Source of the DNA: JAFAZJ01 sp964437145
Lineage (GTDB): Bacteria; Pseudomonadota; Alphaproteobacteria; Reyranellales; Reyranellaceae
Assembly: GCA_964437145.1 (NCBI GenBank)
Contig: CAYTFW010000061.1
Span: forward strand, 1-31,995
Direction: 5' to 3'
DNA: 31,995 nt
Below the pieces are notes generated by a model. The model ran no database searches and was not told the origin of the DNA. It was given only the letters and a program-made list of their open reading frames with translations. The stretch's first letter is position 1, and every line of letters starts with the position of its first letter. A program made the position numbers and the translations under genes. This document shows, one piece after another, positions 1 through 8,284 of the stretch.

Positions 1-155
1 CGAAGCGGACCATTGATGTGCTACCAAAACCGGACATCTTGATTTGCTGCCGACAGGCCGGTCCGGCATGCCTGCTGCCGTCAACCAGGCGCCTTGTCGG
101 CCCTGCGCGTGGCACCTAACGTCGCACCGGACAGAATCGCCCAAAGGAAATCGTC
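1..155. other. Left-edge stretch with no recognisable gene
   Basis: No convincing coding frame is visible. Roughly the first 50 bases are noticeably less GC-rich than the rest and could be the edge of a neighbouring gene or an element remnant, but nothing identifies it. The last 13 bases hold the ribosome-binding site (AAAGGA at 143-148) of the gene starting at 156. Confidence 0.4.
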
Positions 156-1019
156 ATGAACGCGCCCGATCGCCTGCGTGCCTTGCTGAAGAAGCCGGAC
201 TTCGTTGTCATGCCGGCGGTGTGGGATGGGCTGACCGCCAAACTCACCGCCAACGCCGGTTTCGAGACCGCGTTCCTGTCGGGCTCCTGCGTCGCGGCCA
301 GCCGGCTGGGCGGCCCCGATCTCGATCTCGTGTCGTTCGGCGAGATGTTCGACTCGTTCAACATGGTGCATGGCGCGGCGCCCGATCTGCTGGTGCTGGC
401 CGACGGCGACCACGGCTACGGCAACGCCATGAACGTGCAGCGCACGGTGCGCGCCTATGGCCGCGCGGGCGCCGCCGCCGTGCTGATCGAGGACAAGATC
501 ACGCCGCGCGCGCTGACTTCGGCCGGCAAGCCCTGCCTGCCGCGCCAGGAAGCGCGCATGAAGATCCGCGCCGCGGTCGAGGCGGCCAAGGATTCCGGCA
601 TCCTCATTTTGGCGCGTACCGACTGCCGCCCGACGCAGGGCATCGACGAGGCCGTGGCACGTATCGAGATGTATGTCGAGGAGGGCGCCGACATCCTGTT
701 CCTCGACTCGCCGGCCGACGAGGGCGAGATCAAGCGCGCGGTGGCCGCCGCCAGGGGTAAGCCGTCCTTCGCCGTGCTGTCGCCCGGCGCGCCGCGCTCG
801 ACGCCCTCGCAGACGGAAGCCGCCGCGCTCGGTTTCAAGATCGGCACCTATCCGACCGTCATGCTGTCGCCGGCCACCGCGGGCATGAAGGCCGGCCTCG
901 CCGCGCTGAAGGCGGGCGGCGCGGCGGCGACGAGCGCGCTGCCACCGCCCGAACTGCGCGCGACTCTGGGCTACGACGACTACGACGTGCAGGCCAAGCC
1001 TTTCGCGCTGAAGGCTTGA
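156..1019 (+). CDS. Isocitrate lyase/PEP mutase family protein
   Basis: 287 aa TIM-barrel protein of the PEP mutase/isocitrate lyase superfamily, whose members make or break C-C or P-C bonds in 2-oxo or 2-hydroxy acids using Mg2+. Seen: the metal-site motif DGDHGYGN (residues 83-90) and IEDK (111-114) at the expected spacing, plus a later ARTD (about 153-156). The KKCGH-type catalytic loop of true isocitrate and methylisocitrate lyases is absent: the loop after IEDK reads ITPRALTSAGK. An oxaloacetate decarboxylase- or carboxyphosphonoenolpyruvate mutase-like role is therefore more likely than glyoxylate-cycle lyase. Start chosen for AAAGGA 7 nt upstream. It converges with the FAD oxidase at 1030 with about 10 bp between stops. 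The substrate cannot be read from sequence. Confidence 0.88.
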   Translation: MNAPDRLRALLKKPDFVVMPAVWDGLTAKLTANAGFETAFLSGSCVAASRLGGPDLDLVSFGEMFDSFNMVHGAAPDLLVLADGDHGYGNAMNVQRTVRAYGRAGAAAVLIEDKITPRALTSAGKPCLPRQEARMKIRAAVEAAKDSGILILARTDCRPTQGIDEAVARIEMYVEEGADILFLDSPADEGEIKRAVAAARGKPSFAVLSPGAPRSTPSQTEAAALGFKIGTYPTVMLSPATAGMKAGLAALKAGGAAATSALPPPELRATLGYDDYDVQAKPFALKA

Positions 1020-1029
1020 GGGCGCCGCC

Positions 1030-2355
1030 TCAGCGATCGAAGCGATCTCGCAGACGCAGCCAGGCGCCGCCGGCGGCGACGTAAAGGCGGCGCAGCCGGT
1101 GGAAGGGAATCGTGCTGAGCGACGTCACCGGCATCGGCGACGCTTCCGGGTTGGCGCCGTCGAGCAGATCGGCGAGCACCGGCCCGATGGCGCAGCACCA
1201 CGCCACGCCCTTGCCGTTGCAGCCGATATGGGCGAAGGCGCCGTCGCCCAGCGCGAAGATGCGCGGCAGGCGGTCGACGGTGATCGCCACCTGGCCGCCC
1301 CAGCCATGCTCGATCGGCCGGTCGGCCAGCTCGGGATAGAGCCGGCCCAAGGTCGCGCGCTGCAGGTTGAAGTCGCCCTCGTGCTTCGGCGCCGAGGCCT
1401 TGCCCTTGCCGCCGATGATCAGCCGGCCGTGGCTGTCGCTGCGGAAGTAACGCAGCACGCGGCGCGTGTCGGAGACCGATTGGCCTTGCGGGATCACGCG
1501 CGCGTTGCCCAGCGGCGCGGTGGCGATCTGGAAGCTCCACACCGGCAGGGTCGCCTCGCGTAGGGTCGGCCACACATCGCCGGTGAGCGCATTGGTCGCC
1601 ATCAGCAGGCGCGGCGCGGTGACCGATCCGTCCGGCGTCGACACTCGCCAGCCCGCGCCATCGCGCGTGATCGTCGTCGCCGGGCTGTTGCCATGGACAT
1701 GCACGCCAAGCTTCCGGGCCGCGCGCGCGAGCTCGCGCACCAGTGACAGCGGCTGCACGGCGCCGCCGCCCTCGTGGATCCAGCCGCCGATATAGACGTC
1801 GCTGCCGACGAGCTCGTGGAACTGGGCGCGATCGAGCATGCGCGCCGGCGCGCCGGCCTGGCGCAGCCCCGCGACGCGCTTGCGCCCTTCGTCCAGCGCC
1901 GTCTCCGTATCGGCGGCCTGGATCCAGCCCGTGCGCACCGGCTCGCAGTCGAGACCCAGCCGTTCGATCAAGGCGAAGGCGTTGTCGGCGGTCTTCGCCC
2001 CCCAGCGGTGCAGCCGCTCGCCGCGCTCGCGGCCATAGGCCTCGACCAGCTCGTCGGGCAGGTGCCGCGCGCCGGGAATCACCTGGCCGCCATTGCGCCC
2101 CGACGCGCCCCAACCCGGCTCGACCGCCTCCAGCACCCGCACCGTGCGGCCACGCTCGGCCAGGCTGATCGCGGTCGACAGCCCGCTGAAGCCGCCGCCG
2201 ACGATCACGACATCGGCCTCGACCGCTTCCTTGAGCCGCGGCGTCTCCGGCGCGGGCCGCGCGGTCGCGCCCCACAGCGAGGCCGTCAGCGGCGGATGCG
2301 CGTCGGTGCCGTCGATGGTCGGCGCCGTAGTGTGTCGCATCGGCATGAAATGCAC
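1030..2355 (-). CDS. FAD-dependent oxidoreductase (DadA/PuuB-like amine oxidase)
   Basis: 441 aa with an N-terminal Rossmann FAD-binding motif VVIVGGGFSGLS (residues 49-60) followed by GASGRNGGQ (83-91), the hallmark of the DAO family close to gamma-glutamylputrescine oxidase and D-amino-acid dehydrogenase. The C-terminal part has a second FAD-contact region (GCNGKGVAWC). Expected chemistry is oxidative deamination of an amine or amino acid in the cytoplasm or at the inner membrane. The start is uncertain: ATGs at 2355, 2346 and 2340 are all possible and none has a strong Shine-Dalgarno sequence. About 40 residues precede the FAD motif, usual for this subgroup. It is divergent from the C45 hydrolase at 2418. 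Substrate unknown. Confidence 0.88.
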   Translation of the reverse strand: MHFMPMRHTTAPTIDGTDAHPPLTASLWGATARPAPETPRLKEAVEADVVIVGGGFSGLSTAISLAERGRTVRVLEAVEPGWGASGRNGGQVIPGARHLPDELVEAYGRERGERLHRWGAKTADNAFALIERLGLDCEPVRTGWIQAADTETALDEGRKRVAGLRQAGAPARMLDRAQFHELVGSDVYIGGWIHEGGGAVQPLSLVRELARAARKLGVHVHGNSPATTITRDGAGWRVSTPDGSVTAPRLLMATNALTGDVWPTLREATLPVWSFQIATAPLGNARVIPQGQSVSDTRRVLRYFRSDSHGRLIIGGKGKASAPKHEGDFNLQRATLGRLYPELADRPIEHGWGGQVAITVDRLPRIFALGDGAFAHIGCNGKGVAWCCAIGPVLADLLDGANPEASPMPVTSLSTIPFHRLRRLYVAAGGAWLRLRDRFDR

Positions 2356-2417
2356 TTTCCCATGAGTGATGGAAAGGGCAATGTCGGTCGGGTCGGCGTC
2401 GGGGAGGAATGACTGAC

Positions 2418-3560
2418 ATGATCGAGCCCTGTCCCCTGATCGAGTTGTCGGGGGCGCCGTACGAACGCGGCCGCGACTATGGCCGCAAGGCGCAGGCGCG
2501 CATCGCCAAAGGCATCGCGCACTATGCGGCGCAGCTGAAATCGCTGTCGATCGGCCCCGCCGAGATCAAGGGCCTCGTGAATGACTACCTGCCGGTGATC
2601 GAGGGATTCGACGCCGACTTCGTCGTGGAAATGCGCGGCATCGCCGAGGGCGCCAATGTCTCCTTCGAGGAGATCGCGCTGCTCAATGCCCGCACGGAGA
2701 TCCTGAAGATGGCACAGCGCCTGGATCTGCGCGCCAGGCTGGCCGGCTCACTGGCGAAGGATGAGCCCGACGGCTGCACCGGAGTGGTGGCGCTGCCCGG
2801 CGCCACGCGCGAGGGCAGGCTGATCCATGCCCAGAACTGGGACTGGAAGGTGGAATGCGCGGAGACCGCCGTCGTGCTGCGCATCCGCCGCGACGATGGT
2901 CCCGACGTGCTGACCTTTGTCGAGGCTGGCGGCTTGGCGCGCAGCGGCATGAACGCGGCCGGCATCGCGATCACCGCGAACTATCTCGAATCGGATCGCG
3001 ACTATAGCCAGGTCGGCGTGCCTCTCGCGTTGATCCGCCGCAAGGTGCTCGACACCGAACACGTGGCGCTGGCGATGCGCGCAGTCTATGCGACGGCGAA
3101 ATCGGCGTCGAACAACATGATGGTCAGCCACAAGCAGGGTGTGGCGATCGACTTCGAGTGCGCGCCGGACGAGACTTTCCAGGTCCATCCCGAGCACGGC
3201 CTGCTGGTGCACGCCAACCACTGGCAGAGTCCGGTGGCGCTGTCGAAGCTCAAGGACACCGGCATCGCCAACACGCCGGACAGCCTCTACCGCGACATCC
3301 GTGTGCGCGATCTGCTGTCGCCGCATATTGGCGAGATCACGATCGACAACGTGAAGGCTGCGCTGTTCGACGATTTTGCCACGCCCTGGTCGGTATGCCG
3401 GCCGCCGCGCCCGGGCGTCGCCAACAACCTCAGCGCCACGGTCGCGATGATCGTCATGGAACCGGCCAGCGGCACGATGGATGTCGCGATGCTGCCGGCG
3501 CTCAACCGCACGTTCCAGCGCTTCCGATTCGACGGCGCGGCGACGCTGCGCGCGGCTTAG
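2418..3560 (+). CDS. C45-family peptidase / acyl-CoA:6-APA acyltransferase-like Ntn hydrolase
   Basis: About 380 aa. Family members are Ntn hydrolases made as proenzymes that cut themselves in front of a Cys, which becomes the N-terminal nucleophile, and then hydrolyse or transfer acyl groups on amides. Seen: DGCTGVV with the candidate nucleophile Cys at about residue 120, followed by a QNWDW motif (about 139-143) typical of the family, and a C-terminal AMIVMEPASGTM segment. Start: GGGGAGGA at 2401-2408 is 10 nt from the ATG at 2418 but only 1 nt from an in-frame ATG at 2409, so 2418 is preferred. The amidase starts 14 nt downstream, suggesting an operon acting on amide bonds. Confidence 0.87.
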   Translation: MIEPCPLIELSGAPYERGRDYGRKAQARIAKGIAHYAAQLKSLSIGPAEIKGLVNDYLPVIEGFDADFVVEMRGIAEGANVSFEEIALLNARTEILKMAQRLDLRARLAGSLAKDEPDGCTGVVALPGATREGRLIHAQNWDWKVECAETAVVLRIRRDDGPDVLTFVEAGGLARSGMNAAGIAITANYLESDRDYSQVGVPLALIRRKVLDTEHVALAMRAVYATAKSASNNMMVSHKQGVAIDFECAPDETFQVHPEHGLLVHANHWQSPVALSKLKDTGIANTPDSLYRDIRVRDLLSPHIGEITIDNVKAALFDDFATPWSVCRPPRPGVANNLSATVAMIVMEPASGTMDVAMLPALNRTFQRFRFDGAATLRAA

Positions 3561-3574
3561 GCGAGGGATTCAAT

Positions 3575-4987
3575 ATGACCGATCTGTGGAAGCTCGACGG
3601 CGTCGAGACGGCGGCGTTGATCTGCGCGAAGAAGGTTTCGGCACGCGAGGTGGTCGCCGACACGCTGAAGCGCCTCGACGCGGTGAATCCGACAATCAAC
3701 GCCATCACCCTGGCGCTGCACGAAGAGGCGCTGGCCGCCGCCGACGCGGCCGACAAGGCGCTGGCGCGCGGCGACGCCGTGGGGCCGCTGCATGGCGTGC
3801 CGGCGACCACCAAGGTCAATCTCGACCAGAAGGGCTGCCCGACCGATGGTGGCGTGGTCGAGTACAAGAACCTGATGGCGGATCGTGACAACCCCGTCAT
3901 CGCCAACATGCGCGCCTCGGGCATGATCATCGTCGGCCGTACCAACGCGCCGGCCTATTCGATGCGCTGGTTCACCGACAACGAGCTGCACGGGCGCACG
4001 CTCAATCCCTGGAACAAGGATCGCACCTGCGGCGGCTCCAGCGGCGGCGCGGCCGCGGCGACGGCGGCGAGCATCGGCGCCATCGGCCAGGGCAACGACA
4101 TCGCCGGCTCCGTGCGCTTTCCCGCCTACTGCTGCGGCCTGGTGGGATTGCGGCCGACCTACGGGCGCATCCCCGCCTTCAACTTCACCGCGACGGCGCG
4201 CCGGCAGGTTTCGGCCGCCCTCATGGCCGTGCAAGGGCCCCTGACGCGGACCGTGCGCGACGCGCGCGTGGCGTTGCGGGCGATGTCTGTCGCCAGCCCC
4301 TACGACAATCGCTGCGTCGACGTGCCGTTCGAGGGACCACCGGTGAAGAAGCCGATGCGCGTGGCGATGGTCGTCGACCCCGCCGGCCGCGGCGGCGTCG
4401 CGCCCGAGATCGCCGCGGCGATCCGGCGGGCGGCGGCGTGGCTGACCGAGGCCGGATACATCGTCGAGGAGGTCGAGCCGCCGGAGTTCGGCGCGGTGAT
4501 CGATCTGTGGGCCCAGCTGGCGATGGACGACGTCATCGCCGGGCTCGAACCGATGGTCGAGAAGTACGGCGACCACGGCATCCGCACGGCGCTGGGGTTC
4601 TGGCGCAAGGCCTTTCCCGCAAGCGGGCCGAAGCAGATGATCGAGGCCATGATGGAGCGCGACCGGCTGCTGCGATTGTGGCAGCTCTTCCTCGAGGAGC
4701 GGCCGCTGATCCTGACGCATAGCAGCGCCGAATTGCCGTTCAAGGTCGGCCTCGACCTGGTGGACGTGCCGACCACTGAACGGATCATCCGCGCGCAGTC
4801 GACCGAGCTGGCCGTGCCGGTGCTGGGCCTGCCGTCGATCGCCGTGCCCACAGGCGTGGTCGATGGCGTACCGGTGGGCGTGCAGTTGATCGCCAACCGT
4901 TATCGCGAGGATCTCTGCCTGGAGGCCGCCGAGGCGATCGAGGCGCGCGCCGGCCTGCGCACGCCCGTCGATCCGTTCGTCTCGTGA
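3575..4987 (+). CDS. Amidase (amidase-signature family)
   Basis: 470 aa, normal length for amidase-signature hydrolases, which use a Ser-cisSer-Lys triad to hydrolyse amides. Seen: the Lys in ATTKVN (K80), the Gly/Ser loop TCGGSSGGAA (151-160, cis-Ser within it), and the nucleophile segment GNDIAGSVR (173-181, S179). The last differs from the common GTDTGGS by Asn-Asp-Ile-Ala. The reading frame is open far upstream into the previous gene, but the ATG at 3575, just after that gene's stop, begins a typical amidase N-terminus. A GAGGG at 3563-3567 serves as Shine-Dalgarno. It follows the C45 hydrolase by 14 nt and converges with the GMC oxidoreductase. Substrate unknown; a GatA role is unlikely because no gatB or gatC is nearby. 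Confidence 0.92.
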   Translation: MTDLWKLDGVETAALICAKKVSAREVVADTLKRLDAVNPTINAITLALHEEALAAADAADKALARGDAVGPLHGVPATTKVNLDQKGCPTDGGVVEYKNLMADRDNPVIANMRASGMIIVGRTNAPAYSMRWFTDNELHGRTLNPWNKDRTCGGSSGGAAAATAASIGAIGQGNDIAGSVRFPAYCCGLVGLRPTYGRIPAFNFTATARRQVSAALMAVQGPLTRTVRDARVALRAMSVASPYDNRCVDVPFEGPPVKKPMRVAMVVDPAGRGGVAPEIAAAIRRAAAWLTEAGYIVEEVEPPEFGAVIDLWAQLAMDDVIAGLEPMVEKYGDHGIRTALGFWRKAFPASGPKQMIEAMMERDRLLRLWQLFLEERPLILTHSSAELPFKVGLDLVDVPTTERIIRAQSTELAVPVLGLPSIAVPTGVVDGVPVGVQLIANRYREDLCLEAAEAIEARAGLRTPVDPFVS

Positions 4988-4997
4988 TCAGCCCCGA

Positions 4998-6635
4998 TCA
5001 ATCCCGGAGAATCGTCGCCTCGAGCGGTTGCCGGCCGCGGATCATATCGGCGGCCTTCTCGGCGATCATCAGCACCGAGGCGTTGAGATTGGCCGAGGGC
5101 ATGGTCGGCATGATCGAAGCGTCGACCACGCGCAGCCCCTCGATGCCGCGGACCCTGAGCTGATCGTCGAGCACGGCGGTGGGATCGCTCTCCGGCCCCA
5201 TGCGGCAGGTGCCCATGAGATGGAAGGTCGTGGTGCCGCGCTGCTTGGCGGCGTCCATCAGCTCGTCGTCGGACTGGACCTTGGGGCCGGGGAAGATCTC
5301 GTGATCGTAGTATTGCGCCAGCGGTTTCGACGCCAGCAGGCGGCGCGCCAGCTTCATGCCGGCGAGCAGCACGCGGCGGTCGTTCTCGGCCGAGAGATAG
5401 TTGGGCTGGATGATCGGCGCCTGTAACGGATCGCTGGAGCGGATGCGGATGTACCCGATGCTGTCCGGCCGCTGCTGCCAGGACGCGACGGTCATGCCGG
5501 GCTCGTCGTCGAGCTTGGATTGCACGCCCTCCTTGTAGCTCGCCGGCGTGAAGGTGAGCTGCAGGTCGTGGTTGTCGACGCGCTCGTCGGATTTCCAGAA
5601 CACGTAGACCAGGGTCGGGTTGAGCGAGAGGATGCCCTTGCGGGTGAAGGCGTACTTGAGCACCTCGCCGACCAAGCTGAGCCCATGCGAGCGTTCGTTG
5701 ATGGTGCGCGCGTTCTTCACCCGGGCGACGAAGCGCGGCGCGTAGTGATCGCGCAGGTTCTCGCCGACGCCAGGAAGATCGTGCTTCACCGCGATGCCGA
5801 GCGACTGCAGCAACGCAGACGGACCGACACCGGAAACCTGCAGAAGCTGCGGCGAGTTCACCGTGCCGCCGCACAGGATCACCTCCTTGCGCGCGCGCAC
5901 CTCCATCGGCGCGCCGCCGCGGCCGCCTTTGAGATAGCGGATGCCTACGGCGCGCTTGCCCTCGAAGACGATCTCCGTGGCGTGCGCATGCGTGCGCACC
6001 GTGAGGTTGGGCCGCTTCATCGCTGGATGCAGGAAGGCGCGCGCCGAGCTGAAGCGCCGGCCGTTGCGCACCAGACGCTGGACGTAGCTGACGCCGGCCT
6101 GCGAGGCGCCGTTGTAGTCGAGGTTACGGGGGATGCCCATCTGCACCGCGCCCTCGACGAAGGCCTCGCACAGCGGATCGCGCCAGTCGAGATCGAGGAT
6201 GTCCAGCGCGCCGTCGCGGCCGCGGAACGTCGCGTCGCTCTCGCCGATGCGCTTCTCGGTGCGCCGGAAGTAGGGCAGCACGTCGGCATAGCCCCAGCCA
6301 CGATTGCCGCGCTGCGCCCAGCCGTCGAAATCCATGCGCTGGCCGCGATTGTAGATATGGCCGTTGATCGAGCCCGAGCCGCCGATCGTCTTGCCGCGCG
6401 GCGCGGCGATCGCGCGTCCGCCGGTCCACTCGCTGGGCTCGGAGGTGTAGAGCCAGTTCACCTTGGGATTGACCAGCGTGTACATGAAGCCGGCCGGGAT
6501 ATGGATCATCGGATGCCAGTCGCTGGGACCGGCCTCGAGCACGCAAACCGTGGACTTTTCGTCCTCGCTCAGCCGGCTGGCCAGTACGCTGCCCGCCGAG
6601 CCGGCGCCGACGACGATGTAGTCGAAACTGTCCAT
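4998..6635 (-). CDS. GMC-family FAD oxidoreductase (choline dehydrogenase-like)
   Basis: 545 aa. Seen: N-terminal FAD motif VVGAGSAGSVLASRL (8-22), LEAG (33-36), GMC signature 1 around RGKTIGGSGSING (80-92), signature 2 GGTVNSPQLLQVSGVGP near the middle, and the C-terminal catalytic HLMGTCRMG with the active-site His at about 472, followed by an NLNAS segment. The family oxidises primary alcohols to aldehydes using FAD. Start: an upstream in-frame ATG at 6674 exists, but the ATG at 6635 has GGAGG 10 nt upstream and places the FAD motif at the usual distance. Substrate may be choline, another alcohol or a polyethylene glycol-like compound. It is 58 bp downstream of selO on the same strand and may be independent. 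Confidence 0.93.
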   Translation of the reverse strand: MDSFDYIVVGAGSAGSVLASRLSEDEKSTVCVLEAGPSDWHPMIHIPAGFMYTLVNPKVNWLYTSEPSEWTGGRAIAAPRGKTIGGSGSINGHIYNRGQRMDFDGWAQRGNRGWGYADVLPYFRRTEKRIGESDATFRGRDGALDILDLDWRDPLCEAFVEGAVQMGIPRNLDYNGASQAGVSYVQRLVRNGRRFSSARAFLHPAMKRPNLTVRTHAHATEIVFEGKRAVGIRYLKGGRGGAPMEVRARKEVILCGGTVNSPQLLQVSGVGPSALLQSLGIAVKHDLPGVGENLRDHYAPRFVARVKNARTINERSHGLSLVGEVLKYAFTRKGILSLNPTLVYVFWKSDERVDNHDLQLTFTPASYKEGVQSKLDDEPGMTVASWQQRPDSIGYIRIRSSDPLQAPIIQPNYLSAENDRRVLLAGMKLARRLLASKPLAQYYDHEIFPGPKVQSDDELMDAAKQRGTTTFHLMGTCRMGPESDPTAVLDDQLRVRGIEGLRVVDASIMPTMPSANLNASVLMIAEKAADMIRGRQPLEATILRD

Positions 6636-6693
6636 TGCGCGGCATCCTCCGATGCCAGCGCTGTAGCGCGCCAATCAGCCGGCGTCCATCGCC

Positions 6694-8184
6694 TCAGGTG
6701 CCGCAGAAGGTACGCAGGACGCGCTCGTCCTCCAGCGGCGGCTCGGCATAGGCGGCGAACTCGGGTCGCTCCTCGAAGGGCCGCGACACCACTTGCAGCA
6801 GCTCCTCGAAGGGCTGGAAGTCGCCGTCCTGGATCGCCGCCGACAGCGCCGCCTCGACCCGGTGATTGCGCGGGATGTAAGCGGGGTTGATCACTTGCAT
6901 GGCGGCACGCCGAGCCGCGGGATCGCCGCTTAGTCGCTGCCGCCAGCGCACCGCCCATGAATCGTAGGCCGTGGGATCGAGGAACAGATCGCGCACCGCG
7001 CGATCCGCATCGGTATCGGCCGCCGCGTCGCATAGTCGGCGGAAGGTCAGGGTGAAGTCGGCGCTGTTGGCGGCCATGGCGTTGAGCAGGTCCTGCGCCA
7101 GCTTCTCGTCCTCGGGCTGGGCGTCGCTTAGGCCAAGCTTGCGGCGCAGGCCGGAGAACCAGGCATCGGCGAACAGGCCGGAGAATTTCTGCAGCGACTC
7201 GTTGGCTTGGGCCAGCGCCTGATCGTCGTCGTCCGAGAACAGCGGCAGCAGGGTCTCGGCGAAGCGCGCCAGGTTCCACACGGCGATGCGGCCCTGGTTG
7301 GCGTAGGCATAGCGGCCGCCCTGGTCGATCGAGCTGAACACCGTGTTCGGGTGATAGGTGTCCATGAAGGCGCAGGGGCCGTAGTCGATGGTCTCGCCCG
7401 ATATCGTGGTGTTGTCGGTGTTCATCACGCCATGGATGAAGCCGACATTCATCCAACGTGCGACCAGCGCCGCCTGGCGCGCCAGCACGGCCTCGAACAG
7501 CGCACGATAGTCGCCGGCCGTCTCGGGGTAATGGCGGGCGATGACGTGGTCGGCCAGCAGGCGCAGCGCCTCGACATCCTGACGCGCGGCGAAGTACTGG
7601 AAGGTGCCGACGCGGATATGGCTCGACGCGACACGCGTCAGCACGGCGCCGGGCAGGGCTGTCTCGCGCAGCACCGCCTCGCCGGTCATCACGGCTGCCA
7701 GCGAGCGGGTGGTCGGGATGCCGAGCGCGTGCATCGCCTCGCTGACGATGTACTCGCGCAGCACCGGCCCGAGCGCCGCTCTGCCATCGCCACGGCGCGA
7801 GAAGGGCGTCGGGCCCGAGCCCTTGAGCTGGATGTCGCGGCGCACGCCTTTGGTATCGACGATCTCGCCCAGCAGGATGGCGCGGCCGTCGCCGAGCTGC
7901 GGCACGAAGTTGCCGAACTGGTGGCCGGCATAGGCCTGCGCGATCGGCTCGGAGCCTTCGGCGATGCGGTTGCCGGCCAGCATCTCGACCGTGGCCGGGC
8001 TGGTCAAATGACGCGGATCGAGGCCCAGCTCGCGCGCCAGAGGTTCGTTGAGCTTGATCAGGCGCGGCGCGCGCACCGGTGTCGGCGGCAGGCGCGCGTA
8101 GAAGCGCTCCGGCAGCCGCGCGTAGCTGTTGTCGAAGGGCCAGCGGGTCGTGTCGAAAACCGGAACGCCAGTGTCGTTCGCCAT
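6694..8184 (-). CDS. selO: Protein adenylyltransferase SelO (YdiU family)
   Basis: 496 aa. SelO is a pseudokinase-fold enzyme that binds ATP upside down and transfers AMP to Ser/Thr/Tyr of target proteins; in E. coli it helps in oxidative stress. Seen: YAGHQFGNFVPQLGDGRA (85-102), the Lys of QLKGSGPTPFSRRGDG (K121), and GFIHGVMNTDN...DYGPCAFMD (248-275) carrying the metal and base residues (D257, D268). The third residue from the C-terminus is Cys (C494 in FCGT), the position held by selenocysteine in animal SelO and by a redox Cys in E. coli. The usual E. coli partner position (in GFICNHSD) is Ser here; C271 is an alternative partner. Divergent from the acyl-CoA dehydrogenase at 8285 across 100 bp. 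Confidence 0.96.
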   Translation of the reverse strand: MANDTGVPVFDTTRWPFDNSYARLPERFYARLPPTPVRAPRLIKLNEPLARELGLDPRHLTSPATVEMLAGNRIAEGSEPIAQAYAGHQFGNFVPQLGDGRAILLGEIVDTKGVRRDIQLKGSGPTPFSRRGDGRAALGPVLREYIVSEAMHALGIPTTRSLAAVMTGEAVLRETALPGAVLTRVASSHIRVGTFQYFAARQDVEALRLLADHVIARHYPETAGDYRALFEAVLARQAALVARWMNVGFIHGVMNTDNTTISGETIDYGPCAFMDTYHPNTVFSSIDQGGRYAYANQGRIAVWNLARFAETLLPLFSDDDDQALAQANESLQKFSGLFADAWFSGLRRKLGLSDAQPEDEKLAQDLLNAMAANSADFTLTFRRLCDAAADTDADRAVRDLFLDPTAYDSWAVRWRQRLSGDPAARRAAMQVINPAYIPRNHRVEAALSAAIQDGDFQPFEELLQVVSRPFEERPEFAAYAEPPLEDERVLRTFCGT

Positions 8185-8284
8185 CGTTTCGCCTGTCGGG
8201 CCAAGCCTTGCGCTGGCAACCTACCACCAATGATTCCCCGCGGGCAGTGGTTCCCACTACAGTGCGGGCCGGGAGGATCAGGCC

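Noticed and set aside
980..2419. Long Arg/Ala-rich frame on the minus strand across the FAD oxidase
   Set aside because: Shadow frame typical of GC-rich DNA; the FAD motif and conserved blocks are in the 1030-2355 frame.
3158..4987. A single 609-codon frame that could suggest a C45-hydrolase/amidase fusion
   Set aside because: Its first 139 codons are an out-of-frame read of the C45 gene with implausible composition; the amidase has its own ATG and ribosome-binding site at 3575.
5520..6890. Plus-strand 456-codon frame antisense to the GMC gene
   Set aside because: His/Arg/Ala-rich, no recognisable motif, and fully opposite a clear GMC oxidoreductase.
6694..8184. SelO as a selenoprotein linked to the sen genes
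   Set aside because: The third-from-last codon encodes Cys, not an in-frame UGA, and SelO is a protein AMPylase found in most proteobacteria, so its presence in the same window is probably coincidence.
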